DNA of 64,000 bases, from positions 1-64,000 of the forward strand of contig JAJZVX010000016.1 of the NCBI GenBank assembly GCA_021846985.1. The letters run 5' to 3'. The position numbers and the translations under genes are program-made. The stretch is from Acidobacteriota bacterium. Lineage in GTDB: Bacteria > Acidobacteriota > Terriglobia > Terriglobales > Acidobacteriaceae. Below the pieces are notes generated by a model. It was given only the letters and a program-made list of their open reading frames with translations, ran no database searches and was not told where the DNA came from. This document shows positions 55,096 through 64,000 of this stretch, piece by piece (positions within the stretch are counted from its first letter, which is position 1; the number at the start of each line of letters is the position of its first letter).

Positions 55096-56127
55096 ATGCC
55101 CGAACCCGAGAATCCATCCACCCCTCCCCGCGTGCTGAGCGGGATGCGACCCACCGGCAAGCTCCATCTGGGCAACTACATGGGCGCCCTGGCCAACTGG
55201 GTCAAGCTGCAGGACCAGTACGAGTGCTACTTCTTCATCGCCGACCTGCATGCGCTGACCACGGACTACGCCGACACCACGGGCATTGCGCCCAACACGC
55301 TGGAGGTGGCGCGGGACTTTCTCGGCGCCGGGCTCGATCCCCAGCGGTGCACCATCTTTGTCCAGAGCCGCGTGCCGCAGCACTACGAGCTGCCCCTGCT
55401 GCTGGGCATGATCACGCCGCTGGGTTGGCTGGAGCGGGTGCCCAGCTACAAGGAGATGCAGGAAAACCTCACCAACAAGGATCTGACCACCTACGGCTTC
55501 CTGGGCTATCCGGTACTGATGGCCTCGGATATCCTGCTCTACCAGCCGCAGTTTGTGCCCGTGGGCCAGGACCAGCAGGCACACGTGGAGCTGACGCGCG
55601 AGATTGCGCGGCGCTTCAACCAGTTTTATCCCCTGCGCGGCCGCGAGGTGCTGCCCGAGCCAAAGGTGCTGCTCACCCCCTCGCCCAAGCTGCCCGGCAC
55701 CGATGGGCGCAAGATGTCAAAGAGCTACGGCAACACCATCCAGATGACGGATCCGGAGCCAGTGGTGCGCCAGAAGCTAAAGACCATGGTCACCGACCCG
55801 GCGCGCATCCGGCGCAAAGATCCGGGCGACCCGGACAAGTGCCCGGTCGGCGATCTGCACAAAGTCTTTTCCACGCCAGAGACGCTGGCCAAGGTCTATG
55901 ATGGCTGCCGTTCAGCAGGTATCGGCTGCATCGAATGTAAAAGCTGGGCCGCCGACGCGCTGGTGCAGGTGCTCAACCCCATCCAGGAACGCCGGGCCAG
56001 CTACCCGGAGACGCGGGTCGAGGAGATTCTGGAGGAAGGCTCCCGCCGCGCCCGCGCCCGCGCCGGGCAGACCATGGCCGAGGTGCGCGCCGCCATGCAG
56101 TTGAGCGCGGATGGCGTTCGCGGCTGA
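55096..56127 (+). CDS. trpS: tryptophanyl-tRNA synthetase
   Basis: A class I synthetase with the HIGH-type motif HLGNY (24-28) and KMSKS at about residues 206-210. The tryptophan-binding region MASDILLYQPQFVPVGQDQ is complete. At 343 residues it is standard. It lies between the site-2 protease and scpA on the same strand, a conserved group in other bacteria. Confidence 0.95.
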   Translation: MPEPENPSTPPRVLSGMRPTGKLHLGNYMGALANWVKLQDQYECYFFIADLHALTTDYADTTGIAPNTLEVARDFLGAGLDPQRCTIFVQSRVPQHYELPLLLGMITPLGWLERVPSYKEMQENLTNKDLTTYGFLGYPVLMASDILLYQPQFVPVGQDQQAHVELTREIARRFNQFYPLRGREVLPEPKVLLTPSPKLPGTDGRKMSKSYGNTIQMTDPEPVVRQKLKTMVTDPARIRRKDPGDPDKCPVGDLHKVFSTPETLAKVYDGCRSAGIGCIECKSWAADALVQVLNPIQERRASYPETRVEEILEEGSRRARARAGQTMAEVRAAMQLSADGVRG

Positions 56128-56183
56128 TCGGCGTTGGCCGCGCCAGCAACTCACTCCGGCACGCGCCGTCATAAGGAACCCGG

Positions 56184-57836
56184 ATGGCCGAGAAGACACT
56201 CCCGTGGTGGCGAAGAGCCCTGAGCCTGGCATTGAAGGGAATCCGCGCTGGCCTGGGCCTGCTTAACCGGGCAGGCCGCCCCAATGGCGCCGGCGAGGAG
56301 AACGGCGATCCGGCGCCGGAAACAGAGAAACCCACGGAGACGACAGAGCGGGAAGTGACCGAGCAGCCGATCCAACCCGAACCCAGCACTGAGCCTGCCG
56401 CGAACATCGCGGCGGAGCCTGTTGCCGAGCCAACCAACGAGCACATCGGGACCGCGCCCGCATCCAGCGCCGCGCCTGCCTCTGGCCCAGATGCGATGCC
56501 AACGCCGCAGCCGATTGCGGAGGTTACGCAGGAGTCTGCCGCCGAACCTGTTGAAGAGGCCGTGAATGCCGCGCCCCAGCCAGAAGCAGAGGCTGTGCCT
56601 GAGCCGGAAGAGATGGCCGCTGCTTCCGTCGAGGCCGAGCCTGCGCCCAAGCCCATCGCCGAGCCGGAACTAGAATCCGCGCAGGAGCAGATTGTCGAGC
56701 CAGCCGCGGAGGCTGCCGGAGAGCCAGCCGAAGCCGCACCCGAGCCCTTCGCCGCTGCTCCAGCCGGACCGGAAGACGAGCCCGCGCAGGAACCAATTGC
56801 GGAGATTGCGCAAGAGCCCGCCACCGAACCAAGCGAAGAGCCAGCCGAAGCCGCGCCTCAGCCCGAACCACCTGCCGCCTCGGCAGACGAGCCCGATCGG
56901 ACGCTGGAATCCATCGCCAACCCCCTACCTGCCGCCGTCTCTTCCACTGCTGCTCCCGTGCCGGAACCGGATGCCGCCGCCGCCATTCCACCGCCCGTCA
57001 TCGACGAGAAGGCTGCTGCCCGGCTGGCCGCGCAGAAGAAGAAGATTGCGGAGGCCGACGAGCAGTCGCCGTTTTCGGTTCTTGTCGGTCATGTTTACGA
57101 GGGCCCGCTCGACCTGCTGCTCGATCTGATTCGCAAGCAGGACATTGACATCTACGACATCCCCATCGCCAGAATCACGGCGCAGTTCCTGGCCTACGTT
57201 GACCGCCTGAAGGCCAGCGACGTCGATGTGGCCGGGGAGTTCATCTATACCGCCTCGCTGTTGATCCACATCAAGAGCAAAATGCTGCTGCCGCGCGCAC
57301 CGGCGGGTTCCGACGAAACGAACGAAGACCCGCGCCGCGAGCTGGTGGAGCGGCTTCTGGAGCACGAGCGCTTCAAGAACGCCGCGCAGATGCTGCAACA
57401 GAAACAACTGCTCGAGGCGGCTTCCTGGACCCATTCCGGCGCGGAAGAGTTCAAGGACGACGACACCGCCGAGCCGGAGATTGCCGCCGACACGGTCGAT
57501 CTGGTGCGGATCTTCCGCGACATTCTGGAGCGCGCCCGCAGACGGCCGGCCATTGACATGACCGAGGACCAGGTGACCGTGGGACAGATGATCCGCTTTC
57601 TCGCCCGGCGCCTGACCATGGAAGACAAGCCGGTGGCGCTGCGCCGCCTGCTGAACCACACCCGCTCGGAGCGCGCTCTGATCGCCATGTTTCTGGCTCT
57701 GCTCGAGTTGGTGCGCCTGCAGGCCATCCTGCTGCGCCAGGATCGCCACTTCAGCGAGATTTTCATCAAAAAACACATCGGCTTTGAAACGGCGATGAAC
57801 GAGGGCCTGGCCAGCACCAGCGACGAATGGCGCTAA
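56184..57836 (+). CDS. scpA: condensin subunit ScpA with 290-residue Pro/Ala/Glu N-terminal extension
   Basis: The kleisin that closes the Smc ring with ScpB. The conserved domain spans about residues 293-550: SPFSVLVGHVYEGPLDLLLD, IYDIPIARITAQFLAYVD and FIYTASLLIHIKSKMLLPRA, with a C-terminal Smc-binding winged helix. Residues about 30-290 are low-complexity Pro/Ala/Glu/Thr with irregular short repeats. The normal family length is about 250, so this protein is doubled. AAGGAAC precedes the ATG. Its partner scpB is 42 kb away. Confidence 0.9.
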   Translation: MAEKTLPWWRRALSLALKGIRAGLGLLNRAGRPNGAGEENGDPAPETEKPTETTEREVTEQPIQPEPSTEPAANIAAEPVAEPTNEHIGTAPASSAAPASGPDAMPTPQPIAEVTQESAAEPVEEAVNAAPQPEAEAVPEPEEMAAASVEAEPAPKPIAEPELESAQEQIVEPAAEAAGEPAEAAPEPFAAAPAGPEDEPAQEPIAEIAQEPATEPSEEPAEAAPQPEPPAASADEPDRTLESIANPLPAAVSSTAAPVPEPDAAAAIPPPVIDEKAAARLAAQKKKIAEADEQSPFSVLVGHVYEGPLDLLLDLIRKQDIDIYDIPIARITAQFLAYVDRLKASDVDVAGEFIYTASLLIHIKSKMLLPRAPAGSDETNEDPRRELVERLLEHERFKNAAQMLQQKQLLEAASWTHSGAEEFKDDDTAEPEIAADTVDLVRIFRDILERARRRPAIDMTEDQVTVGQMIRFLARRLTMEDKPVALRRLLNHTRSERALIAMFLALLELVRLQAILLRQDRHFSEIFIKKHIGFETAMNEGLASTSDEWR

Positions 57837-58246
57837 GCCGGGTGTCCCGTGCCGGAAAACCGGCCCCGTTCGCGCCTAAGAACGCGTCTTTTTGAGCTTT
57901 CCCGTGACTGCCGGCAGCGATGCGGACCAAGTTGCTCAGAATCAATTACTTGATCGACACGTATCGCCTGCCTGCGAAAGTGCGGGAACGGTTTTCCACC
58001 TCGCGGCGCGCTCTTTGCGCTTGCCGGGCGTTGTAGAATCAAGAAGGTATGGCGGTTGGTTCCGCCAAGCCTGCAACCGGGCGCCAGCGTGGTTGCTGGG
58101 GTTTTATGGACGCCTTTTTAATCGGCTCTTTACATTTCCCTCTCAGTCCAACGTTCTCCTATTCTCTCGACTCATCCCCTTCTCAACCGTTTCGTCGGAG
58201 GCCCAGGCGCGTTCGGAATCTTCCCGCGCGCCGTGGTGAACGCTAG
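57837..58246. other. scpA-pit spacer with possible structured leader
   Basis: About 410 non-coding bases. A -10-like TAGAAT is at 58034-58039. Two hairpins follow: GGCGG/CCGCC (58051-58066) and GCAACC/GGTTGC (58073-58096). These would lie in the 5' leader of the phosphate transporter mRNA. No known riboswitch class was recognised. Confidence 0.35.
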
Positions 58247-59866
58247 ATGGCCGATATGGCGACGACAGTGGAAGTCATGCCCCCGGAGAGATCGCTGCTT
58301 GACCGCAAGCTGCGTAAATCCCCCAATCGGCTGGGCATCCTGGTTTTTCTTGCCGCGCTTCTGAGCGGCGTCAGCTATATCGGGCTTCACCTGGCGCACG
58401 ACCTGGACAACGTCACCATCACCAGCATCTGGCCGTATGTGCTGCTGGGCTTGGCCTTGCTCATCGCCCTGGGCTTCGAGTTTGTCAACGGCTTCCACGA
58501 CACGGCCAACGCCGTGGCCACGGTCATCTACACGCACTCGCTGGAGCCGCACATCGCGGTCGTGTGGTCGGGCGTCTGCAACCTGGTGGGCGTCCTGCTC
58601 TCGTCAGGCACGGTGGCATTTGCCGTCATCACGCTGCTGCCGGTGGAACTGATCCTGCAGGTCAGCTCTGGGGCAGGCTTTGCCATGGTCTTCGCGCTGC
58701 TGATCGCCGCCATCCTGTGGAACCTGGGGACGTGGTGGTTCGGCCTGCCGGCCTCGAGCTCTCACACGCTGGTAGGTTCCATCATCGGCGTGGGCTTGGC
58801 CAATCAGCTCTTCAACCTGCATGCGGGAACCTCCGGCGTGGACTGGGGGCAGGCGCTCAAGGTCCTGGAAGTGCTGCTGGTTTCGCCGATCATGGGTTAT
58901 GGCTTTGCCGGAATTCTGATCCTGATCTCCAAGCGGCTGGTGAAATATCCGGCCCTCTATGAGGCGCCCAAAAACAACCAGCCGCCGCCCTGGCCCATCC
59001 GCTGGCTGATGGTTCTAACCTGCACCGGTGTGAGCTTCTTCCACGGCTCCAATGACGGACAGAAGGGCATGGGCCTCATCATGCTCATCCTCATCGGCAC
59101 GGTGCCCACGGCCTATGCGCTCAACCACGCCGTAACCGCCCGCGACATGCAGGCGTTCGTCTATGCCGGCGAACAGATCGGGAACGTTCTCGACCGGTAT
59201 GTGGAACCAAACACGTCCCTGACCGGCAACCCGCGCGCCGTGGTCACCGACTACATCCGGACCAGGGAACTGAAGCCCGAAACCATGCTTGCCCTGCGCA
59301 CGCTCGTCAGCGAACTGAACCGCGAGGTTTCGCTCTACAAAGCATACAAATCGGTGCCGGCCAAGGACCAGACCAACGTGCGCAACGACATGTATGTGGC
59401 CAGCGAAGCCATCCGCCTGATGGAGAAAAGCGGCCAGCCTGCCTTCACTCCCGCGGAGAATGCCATACTCGACGGCTACAGGAGCAAGCTCGACAAATCC
59501 ACCAAGTTCATCCCCAACTGGGTGAAAGTGGCCGTGGCGCTGGCGCTGGGACTGGGCACCATGGTGGGCTGGAAGCGCGTGGTCGTCACGGTGGGCGAAA
59601 AGATCGGCAAGGAGCATCTGACCTATGCGCAGGGCGCCAGCGCGGGCCTGGTGGCCATGCTCACCATCTTTATGGCCGATCGCTGGGGCTTGCCGGTTTC
59701 CACCACGCACATCCTCAGTTCGGGCGTGGCCGGCACCATGACCGCCAACGGCAGCGGCCTGCGTCTCTCCACGGTGCGCAACATCGCCGCCGGATGGGTC
59801 TTTACACTGCCGGCCGCGGCGCTGCTCTCAGGGCTGCTCTACGGGCTTTTCCGCCTCTTCTCCTGA
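58247..59866 (+). CDS. pit: PiT-family inorganic phosphate transporter
   Basis: A proton- or sodium-coupled phosphate (metal-phosphate) permease in the inner membrane, 539 residues. The duplicated PiT signatures are NGFHDTANAVATVIYT in the N-half and FFHGSNDGQKGMG in the central region. Helices at both ends frame a long hydrophilic loop (about 300-430) that is the main variable region. SSSHTLVGSIIG and VSTTHILSSGVAGTM are the paired Ser/Thr-His motifs. No phoU-like gene is adjacent. The gene symbol follows the family. Confidence 0.9.
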   Translation: MADMATTVEVMPPERSLLDRKLRKSPNRLGILVFLAALLSGVSYIGLHLAHDLDNVTITSIWPYVLLGLALLIALGFEFVNGFHDTANAVATVIYTHSLEPHIAVVWSGVCNLVGVLLSSGTVAFAVITLLPVELILQVSSGAGFAMVFALLIAAILWNLGTWWFGLPASSSHTLVGSIIGVGLANQLFNLHAGTSGVDWGQALKVLEVLLVSPIMGYGFAGILILISKRLVKYPALYEAPKNNQPPPWPIRWLMVLTCTGVSFFHGSNDGQKGMGLIMLILIGTVPTAYALNHAVTARDMQAFVYAGEQIGNVLDRYVEPNTSLTGNPRAVVTDYIRTRELKPETMLALRTLVSELNREVSLYKAYKSVPAKDQTNVRNDMYVASEAIRLMEKSGQPAFTPAENAILDGYRSKLDKSTKFIPNWVKVAVALALGLGTMVGWKRVVVTVGEKIGKEHLTYAQGASAGLVAMLTIFMADRWGLPVSTTHILSSGVAGTMTANGSGLRLSTVRNIAAGWVFTLPAAALLSGLLYGLFRLFS

Positions 59867-59939
59867 TGCTCTTCTCCTCAGCCGCTGGGGTCTGGAATGG
59901 CCGGATCGCGCGCGCGCAGGAAGAAAGTCCTGCTGCGGC

Positions 59940-60953
59940 CTACAGCAGAATCCTGCCGTGCCGCCTGTACATGGCCTTCTTCGACGTCAGGTACCGGCGC
60001 AGATTGCCCCGGCGCAACAGATGCCGCCAGGCTAGGCGGCCGGCAATCGCCTCGGGAAGGCGGCGCGCGGCGCGCATCTCCACACAATCCTCCACCAGCC
60101 AGTGAAAGCGGACGTCTGGGGCGTAATAGCGTTCCCATTCCTGCCGCGCCCGCTGGCCCAGTTCGGCCGCCCGATGCCGGTTGGACCGCAGAATCTCCGG
60201 CAGGCGGCCAGCATCGTTTTCGGCAACAATCAGGCTGCAAGCCGTCCAGTCCACGCGCTGGGGAAAGACCCATTCGTCGGCAAGAATGACCGGGCACCGG
60301 CCCATGCGCATCGACTCAAAGAGGCGCACGCTGCCCGGTCCCAGACCGCGCGGGCACAAGGAAAATGCGCTGGCAGCCATGCCGTCGGCATAGTGGGACC
60401 AGAAACGATTCCGATCCACTCCCGGCTCGCCAACAAGGGCCTTCAGGGAGATTTTGCCCATATCCTCGACAAGGAATTCGTTGGCAGGCAGTTTGCCCAG
60501 GTAACTGCGCACCGGGTGGTTGGAAAAGGTGCCGATAAAACAGCCCAGGTAGGCTGGCTCCTCCGGCAGAGGGCGCGGCTCGATGTAGGGATTCTCGTCC
60601 GTGCGCAGATAATAGCCCGTGCGCGTGCGCGCCGGATCGTAATAGCGCTGGCGCAGCGAGGCGTAGACGCCCGGCACAAGCGGCAGCGCATAATCGCTCG
60701 CATCAAAAAGGAAGCACTTGTCGCGGTAGCGTTTGTAGAAAGGGTGATGGCGCACAAGCTCCGCAAAAAGACCGTATCCGCCGCCGAGTTCCGCAAAGAG
60801 AATCACATCGGCTTCGTCTGGGTCGCCGGTGAGCGTGTGCCGGCCAAAACGGCAATTGCGGGCGCTCTCAAGAAATAGCTTGTACGCTCCCTTTTCCCAC
60901 GGGTCTCCGTCCCGGAACTCCAGAGACGTCGAATACAGCAGCACCTTGGCCAA
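59940..60953 (-). CDS. exostosin-family glycosyltransferase-like protein
   Basis: A 337-residue protein resembling exostosin-type (GT47-like) glycosyltransferases. The conserved GLGPGSVRLFESMRMGRCPVILADEW segment near residue 210 is the nucleotide-sugar-binding signature. An N-terminal Rossmann-like part has ADVILFAELGGG and CFLFDASDYALP. A TTG start at 60953 is chosen because AAGGAGG sits 5 bases upstream; earlier in-frame residues are unlike protein. It probably builds a surface polysaccharide. No other glycosyl genes are adjacent. Confidence 0.82.
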   Translation of the reverse strand: MAKVLLYSTSLEFRDGDPWEKGAYKLFLESARNCRFGRHTLTGDPDEADVILFAELGGGYGLFAELVRHHPFYKRYRDKCFLFDASDYALPLVPGVYASLRQRYYDPARTRTGYYLRTDENPYIEPRPLPEEPAYLGCFIGTFSNHPVRSYLGKLPANEFLVEDMGKISLKALVGEPGVDRNRFWSHYADGMAASAFSLCPRGLGPGSVRLFESMRMGRCPVILADEWVFPQRVDWTACSLIVAENDAGRLPEILRSNRHRAAELGQRARQEWERYYAPDVRFHWLVEDCVEMRAARRLPEAIAGRLAWRHLLRRGNLRRYLTSKKAMYRRHGRILL

Positions 60954-61326
60954 GCGACCCTCCTTGCGGCCTCGCCACCAGACTAGCACGCGCTTCAGAA
61001 AGATCCGTCTGCAGCCAACGCCAGCCGCGGGCCCGCCGCAAGTCAGAAACACGGTTCACGAGACATATTCCAGGCAAACGCATTTTCAGAGATGGCGTAT
61101 CCGGGAAAGACGAGGCCGAGTTGGCGCGGCCATCCGGCAGCGTCAGCCGGCGAAGTCTTTGAGCGGCGCACATGCTCTCTGAAAGTGCCGTAGCTGCGGT
61201 TCGGGCGCAGCCGGCAAGGAACTGCGCCGCGCGGCCGGAAGAGATTCAAAAACGGCCATACCGCACGCCGTCCCCGGGAAAAGCGGAAACTGCGCCACCA
61301 CCCGGTCCTGTTGTGATCTGCTGCCT
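60954..61326. other. gap between gcvPA and exostosin-like gene
   Basis: About 370 bases with no credible coding frame, terminator or RNA gene. It is where a gcvPB gene would be expected if the glycine cleavage cluster were intact, and none is present. Confidence 0.4.
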
Positions 61327-62676
61327 TTACGCCGGTACCGGTGCCGCTGCCAGCGCCTGCGCCGCGGCGTCGATTGCCTCGCGCGGCGTCACTTCCGTGG
61401 CGCACCACAGCGTTGCCCGCTCCAGCTCCGGATACCACCGCTTCAGTTCGATGCCGCCCACAATCTCCTGCTCCAGCAGTCGCGCACCCCACGCCCCCGG
61501 AGCTTCGCCGGTCTCCAGAACAAATTCATGAAAATGCGGCGCCCCGGTAAACAGCAGCTTCGTTCCGGGCTGCGAGCCCAGTGTCCGCGCCGCGTAGTCG
61601 GCCTTGGCCAGGTTGTGCCCGGCCAGCTCGCGGATGCCTTCCTTGCCATAGACGGCCAGGAAGATGGTCGCCATCAGTGCCACCAAAGCCTGGTTGGTGC
61701 AGATATTCGAGGTGGCCTTCTCCCGCCGGATGTGCTGCTCGCGCGTGGCCAGCGTCAGCACAAAGCCGCGATAGCCTCTGCCGTCCGTCGTCTGCCCCAC
61801 CAGCCGTCCCGGCATCTGCCGCACATATTGTTCCTTGCAGGCAATCACGCCGCAGAACGGCCCGCCATAGCTCAGCGCCACGCCAAACGACTGCGCTTCC
61901 ATGCTCACAATGTCGGCTTCGACGGGTGGCCGCACCACGCCCAGCGAGATCGCCTCCGCAATCGAAACGATCAGCAGCGCGCCTTTGGCATGCGCAATCG
62001 CCGCAATCGCCGCAATGTCTTCGACGACGCCGAAGAAGTTGGGGCTTTGTATCAGCACCGCTGCGGTCTCGCCGGTCACCGCCGATTCCAGAGCCGCCAG
62101 ATCCACCCGTCCCGTTTCGCGGTCGTAGCCTACCTCTGCTGAAGTGGTCCCGCTGTGCTGTGCATACGTCGCCATGACCTCGCGGTACTCCGGGTGCGTC
62201 GTCCGTGCCACCACTGACCGATCTCGTCCGGTCACGCGCATGGCCATCCGGATCGCCTCGGCTGCGCCGGTTGAACCGTCGTACATGCTGGCGTTGGCCA
62301 CGTCCATCCCCGTCAGCTCGGCGATCATGGTCTGGAACTCAAAGATAGCCTGCAGCGTTCCTTGCGTAATCTCCGCCTGGTAGGGCGTATAACTCGTGAG
62401 AAACTCGCCCCGCTGCACCAGGCTGTCGATGATCACCGGCTTATAGTGCCGGTACGCGCCCGCCCCCAGAAAGCTCGTATAGCCCGTGGAGTTTTTCGCG
62501 CCCTGCGCCTTGAAATAACCCACGATCTCGCTTTCGGCCTGCTGCCGCGGGATCTTCAAATCGCCATCCAGACGGTACTCCGCCGGAATCATGGCAAATA
62601 GCTCATCCACCGAGGCTGCGCCTATCGCAGCCAGCATCTGCACCCGCTCCGCGGGCGACTTGGGGAGATATCGCAT
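61327..62676 (-). CDS. gcvPA: glycine dehydrogenase (decarboxylating) subunit 1
   Basis: The N-terminal half of the split P protein of the glycine cleavage system, 449 residues. The conserved start [18 protein letters not shown] and the [34 protein letters not shown] and [15 protein letters not shown] segments identify it. The PLP-binding lysine belongs to subunit 2 (gcvPB), which is not in this window. It lies 160 bases downstream of gcvH on the same strand. Confidence 0.94.
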   Translation of the reverse strand: MRYLPKSPAERVQMLAAIGAASVDELFAMIPAEYRLDGDLKIPRQQAESEIVGYFKAQGAKNSTGYTSFLGAGAYRHYKPVIIDSLVQRGEFLTSYTPYQAEITQGTLQAIFEFQTMIAELTGMDVANASMYDGSTGAAEAIRMAMRVTGRDRSVVARTTHPEYREVMATYAQHSGTTSAEVGYDRETGRVDLAALESAVTGETAAVLIQSPNFFGVVEDIAAIAAIAHAKGALLIVSIAEAISLGVVRPPVEADIVSMEAQSFGVALSYGGPFCGVIACKEQYVRQMPGRLVGQTTDGRGYRGFVLTLATREQHIRREKATSNICTNQALVALMATIFLAVYGKEGIRELAGHNLAKADYAARTLGSQPGTKLLFTGAPHFHEFVLETGEAPGAWGARLLEQEIVGGIELKRWYPELERATLWCATEVTPREAIDAAAQALAAAPVPA

Positions 62677-62836
62677 TTCTGTTTTCAGCCTTTGGCTGCC
62701 GGCCTTGAGCCAGAAGCCCGTTGAGCAGGCATGCGCGGGGCCTGCCTGGAAGATCGAAATTCATTCAACGAGGTGCGACCCATCGCCGTTCAAGCTTGAA
62801 GCCGAGAGCAGACCAATGAAAGATGAAAACTTGCCA

Positions 62837-63232
62837 CTAGCTCCCGGCCTCCTCGGCCACAAACTTCTCATAGGCCGCCGCATCCAGCAGCTTCTCCAAC
62901 TCGCCGGCATCCGCCAGCTCTACCTTGATGATCCACGTCCCGTGCGCGTTCTCGTTGATCTTGTCCGGCTGCGTCTTCAGTTCGTCGTTCACCGCTGTTA
63001 CCGTGCCGCTCACCGGAGAGTACAGGTCGCTCACCGCCTTCACGCTCTCCACCGAGCCAAACACAGCGTTCGCGTTCACCCTATCGCCCACCTTGGGCGC
63101 ATCGACATAGACAATGTCGCCCAGCGAACCCTGCGCGTAGTCTGTTATGCCAATTGTCCCCACGTTGCCTTCGACCGCGATCCACTCATGCTCGCGGGTA
63201 TAGCGGTAGTTCGCCGGATAGGCCATGACCAT
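62837..63232 (-). CDS. gcvH: glycine cleavage system H protein
   Basis: The lipoyl carrier shuttling aminomethyl groups between P, T and L proteins. The lipoylated Lys65 is in VFGSVESVKAVSDLYSP. The hairpin fold is clear in YTREHEWIAVEG and YAQGSLGDIVYVDAP. The length of 131 residues is standard. AAGGAG lies before ATGGTCATG, so either Met is possible. It leads gcvPA; gcvT is elsewhere in the window. Confidence 0.95.
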   Translation of the reverse strand: MVMAYPANYRYTREHEWIAVEGNVGTIGITDYAQGSLGDIVYVDAPKVGDRVNANAVFGSVESVKAVSDLYSPVSGTVTAVNDELKTQPDKINENAHGTWIIKVELADAGELEKLLDAAAYEKFVAEEAGS

Positions 63233-63318
63233 TTATCTCCTTCAAAAAGCGAATCCTCAGTGTACGCCGGATTGCGCCCGCCGCAAAGATGCCCGCGAGC
63301 CCCGCAATCCATATGCCT

Positions 63319-63609
63319 TCACGCCGGACCAAAGCCGGGATATGGCTCCAGCGGCACCAGCGCCACAATCTCCAGCATGCCTGCCTGGTAGATGGGCAGG
63401 CTCTCCAGCGCCGCGCGCACTTCTTCCGCGACGGCCGCTTCCCACACAATGGCCGCGCCCGGCATGTCGCCGCGCTTCCACACCTGCCGCAGCAGTCCCG
63501 CGGCATACAGTTCCTTGGCTCGCCTTGTCTCGCGGGCAGTCAGTTCAGGGGTGAAGGCTTCAGGCGGAAACGCATCGGTACGGCGGCGCGATAAGGAAAG
63601 AAATTGCAT
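63319..63609 (-). CDS. muconolactone isomerase-like small protein
   Basis: A 96-residue protein resembling the muconolactone delta-isomerase domain, a ferredoxin-like dimeric fold: MQFLSLSRRRTDAFPPEAF, the central ELYAAGLLRQVWKRGDMPG, and the C-terminal LEIVALVPLEPYPGFGP. Such stand-alone domains are common and usually not linked to aromatic catabolism; no pathway genes are nearby. The ATG at 63609 is chosen over a longer frame with an odd Gly-rich leader. gcvH begins 86 bases downstream. Confidence 0.7.
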   Translation of the reverse strand: MQFLSLSRRRTDAFPPEAFTPELTARETRRAKELYAAGLLRQVWKRGDMPGAAIVWEAAVAEEVRAALESLPIYQAGMLEIVALVPLEPYPGFGPA

Positions 63610-63680
63610 ACCCAGATTGTATCGGCAGCCGCGCCCGCCGGCCGCGCGCTCCTGCGGCCGGCGGCCCACGGCGATGCGCA

Positions 63681-64000
63681 TCAATGATCGAAATACTTGC
63701 CGTGGCCTCCGTTGGCCCAGGGATCATAATGCAGCGCGAAGTTCGCCCGGCTCTGCACCGACGGGTGGTTATACATCCAGAACTCGATAAACGGGCTCGG
63801 ATTGGGATCTTCCAGCCACGCCTGTCCCAGGCTGTTGAACGCCGCCACCGCCGTCTTCTGCGGATCCGCCACGATCCCGTGAATCGCTTCCTGCCCATAC
63901 ACGTCGGCCTGGTGCTCAAAGTAACGGCTGAACGTGTTGCTTATCGGATCGAGAAAGAAGCTTGCAATCGAAATCGCAAACAGCAGCACAATAAAACCCG
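63681..64000 (-). CDS. M48-family metalloprotease, C-terminal part
   Basis: The last 106 or so codons of a gene that runs off the right edge; the reading frame is open to position 64000. A hydrophobic segment (LLFAISIASFFLDPISN) is followed by SRYFEHQADVYGQE, whose Glu is the third zinc ligand of Ste24/HtpX-type proteases. The C-terminal PFIEFWMYNHPSVQSR motif is typical of the CAAX-protease-like branch. The HExxH lies beyond the window. Confidence 0.82.
   Translation of the reverse strand, partial: GFIVLLFAISIASFFLDPISNTFSRYFEHQADVYGQEAIHGIVADPQKTAVAAFNSLGQAWLEDPNPSPFIEFWMYNHPSVQSRANFALHYDPWANGGHGKYFDH

Noticed and set aside
63233-63318. A glycine riboswitch before gcvH
   Set aside because: The spacer upstream of gcvH is only 86 bases and lacks the paired-aptamer features of that riboswitch.

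Overview
This 64 kb window is ordinary bacterial chromosome. It is GC-rich, densely coded and free of rRNA, prophage, IS elements or CRISPR arrays. The gene set suggests an Acidobacteriota member, most likely class Terriglobia: a short-Q-loop cytochrome bd, an M28 peptidase, a CzcA/AcrB-like efflux operon, a ferritin-VIT fusion, bactofilin, split GcvPA, and Pro/Ala-rich ScpA and ScpB. That placement is an inference from protein character; no marker gene was compared.

Layout. 0-9 kb: an outer membrane protein, mutY, a secreted M28 peptidase, then hemY divergent from cydAB with a CRP/FNR-type palindrome between them. 9-24 kb: housekeeping genes, namely a glutaredoxin, a cupin regulator, a TIGR01777 epimerase, asnS, a bactofilin, scpB-rluB, cimA, msrA, fabF-acpP, rmuC and aspS. 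24-28.5 kb: a lower-GC accessory pocket wrapped around hisS. It holds a Uma2 nuclease, a Cys-containing unknown, 19-bp tandem repeats, a membrane-anchored receiver protein and a BrnT-BrnA toxin-antitoxin pair. 28.6-38.5 kb: envelope and metabolic genes (PAP2 phosphatase, gamma-carbonic anhydrase, rpsU, gcvT, small membrane proteins, a CocE-type hydrolase, an MbfA-like iron exporter, a FucP-type sugar transporter). 38.7-45.2 kb: a coupled TolC-adaptor-RND efflux operon followed by a YceH-family gene.

46-58 kb is the replication-origin neighbourhood. jag and a VOC protein converge on dnaA. Across a 540-bp gap, dnaA is divergent from rpmH-rnpA-yidD-yidC, which is followed by a co-oriented run: an acyltransferase, a Tat-exported hydrolase, a site-2 protease, trpS, scpA and a PiT phosphate transporter. 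The last 4 kb carry an exostosin-like glycosyltransferase, gcvPA and gcvH, a small isomerase-like protein and the end of an M48 metalloprotease.

How the genes work together. Glycine cleavage is represented by T, H and PA, but these lie in two places and no PB is present. Chromosome condensation (ScpA, ScpB) is likewise split into two loci 42 kb apart. Membrane protein biogenesis (RnpA, YidD, YidC) sits at the presumed origin. No large undescribed system is evident. The best leads are the accessory pocket (receiver protein plus BrnTA), the repeats and palindromes, and the low-complexity extensions of ScpA, ScpB and RluB. Start sites were chosen from visible ribosome-binding sites; several genes appear to use TTG or GTG.
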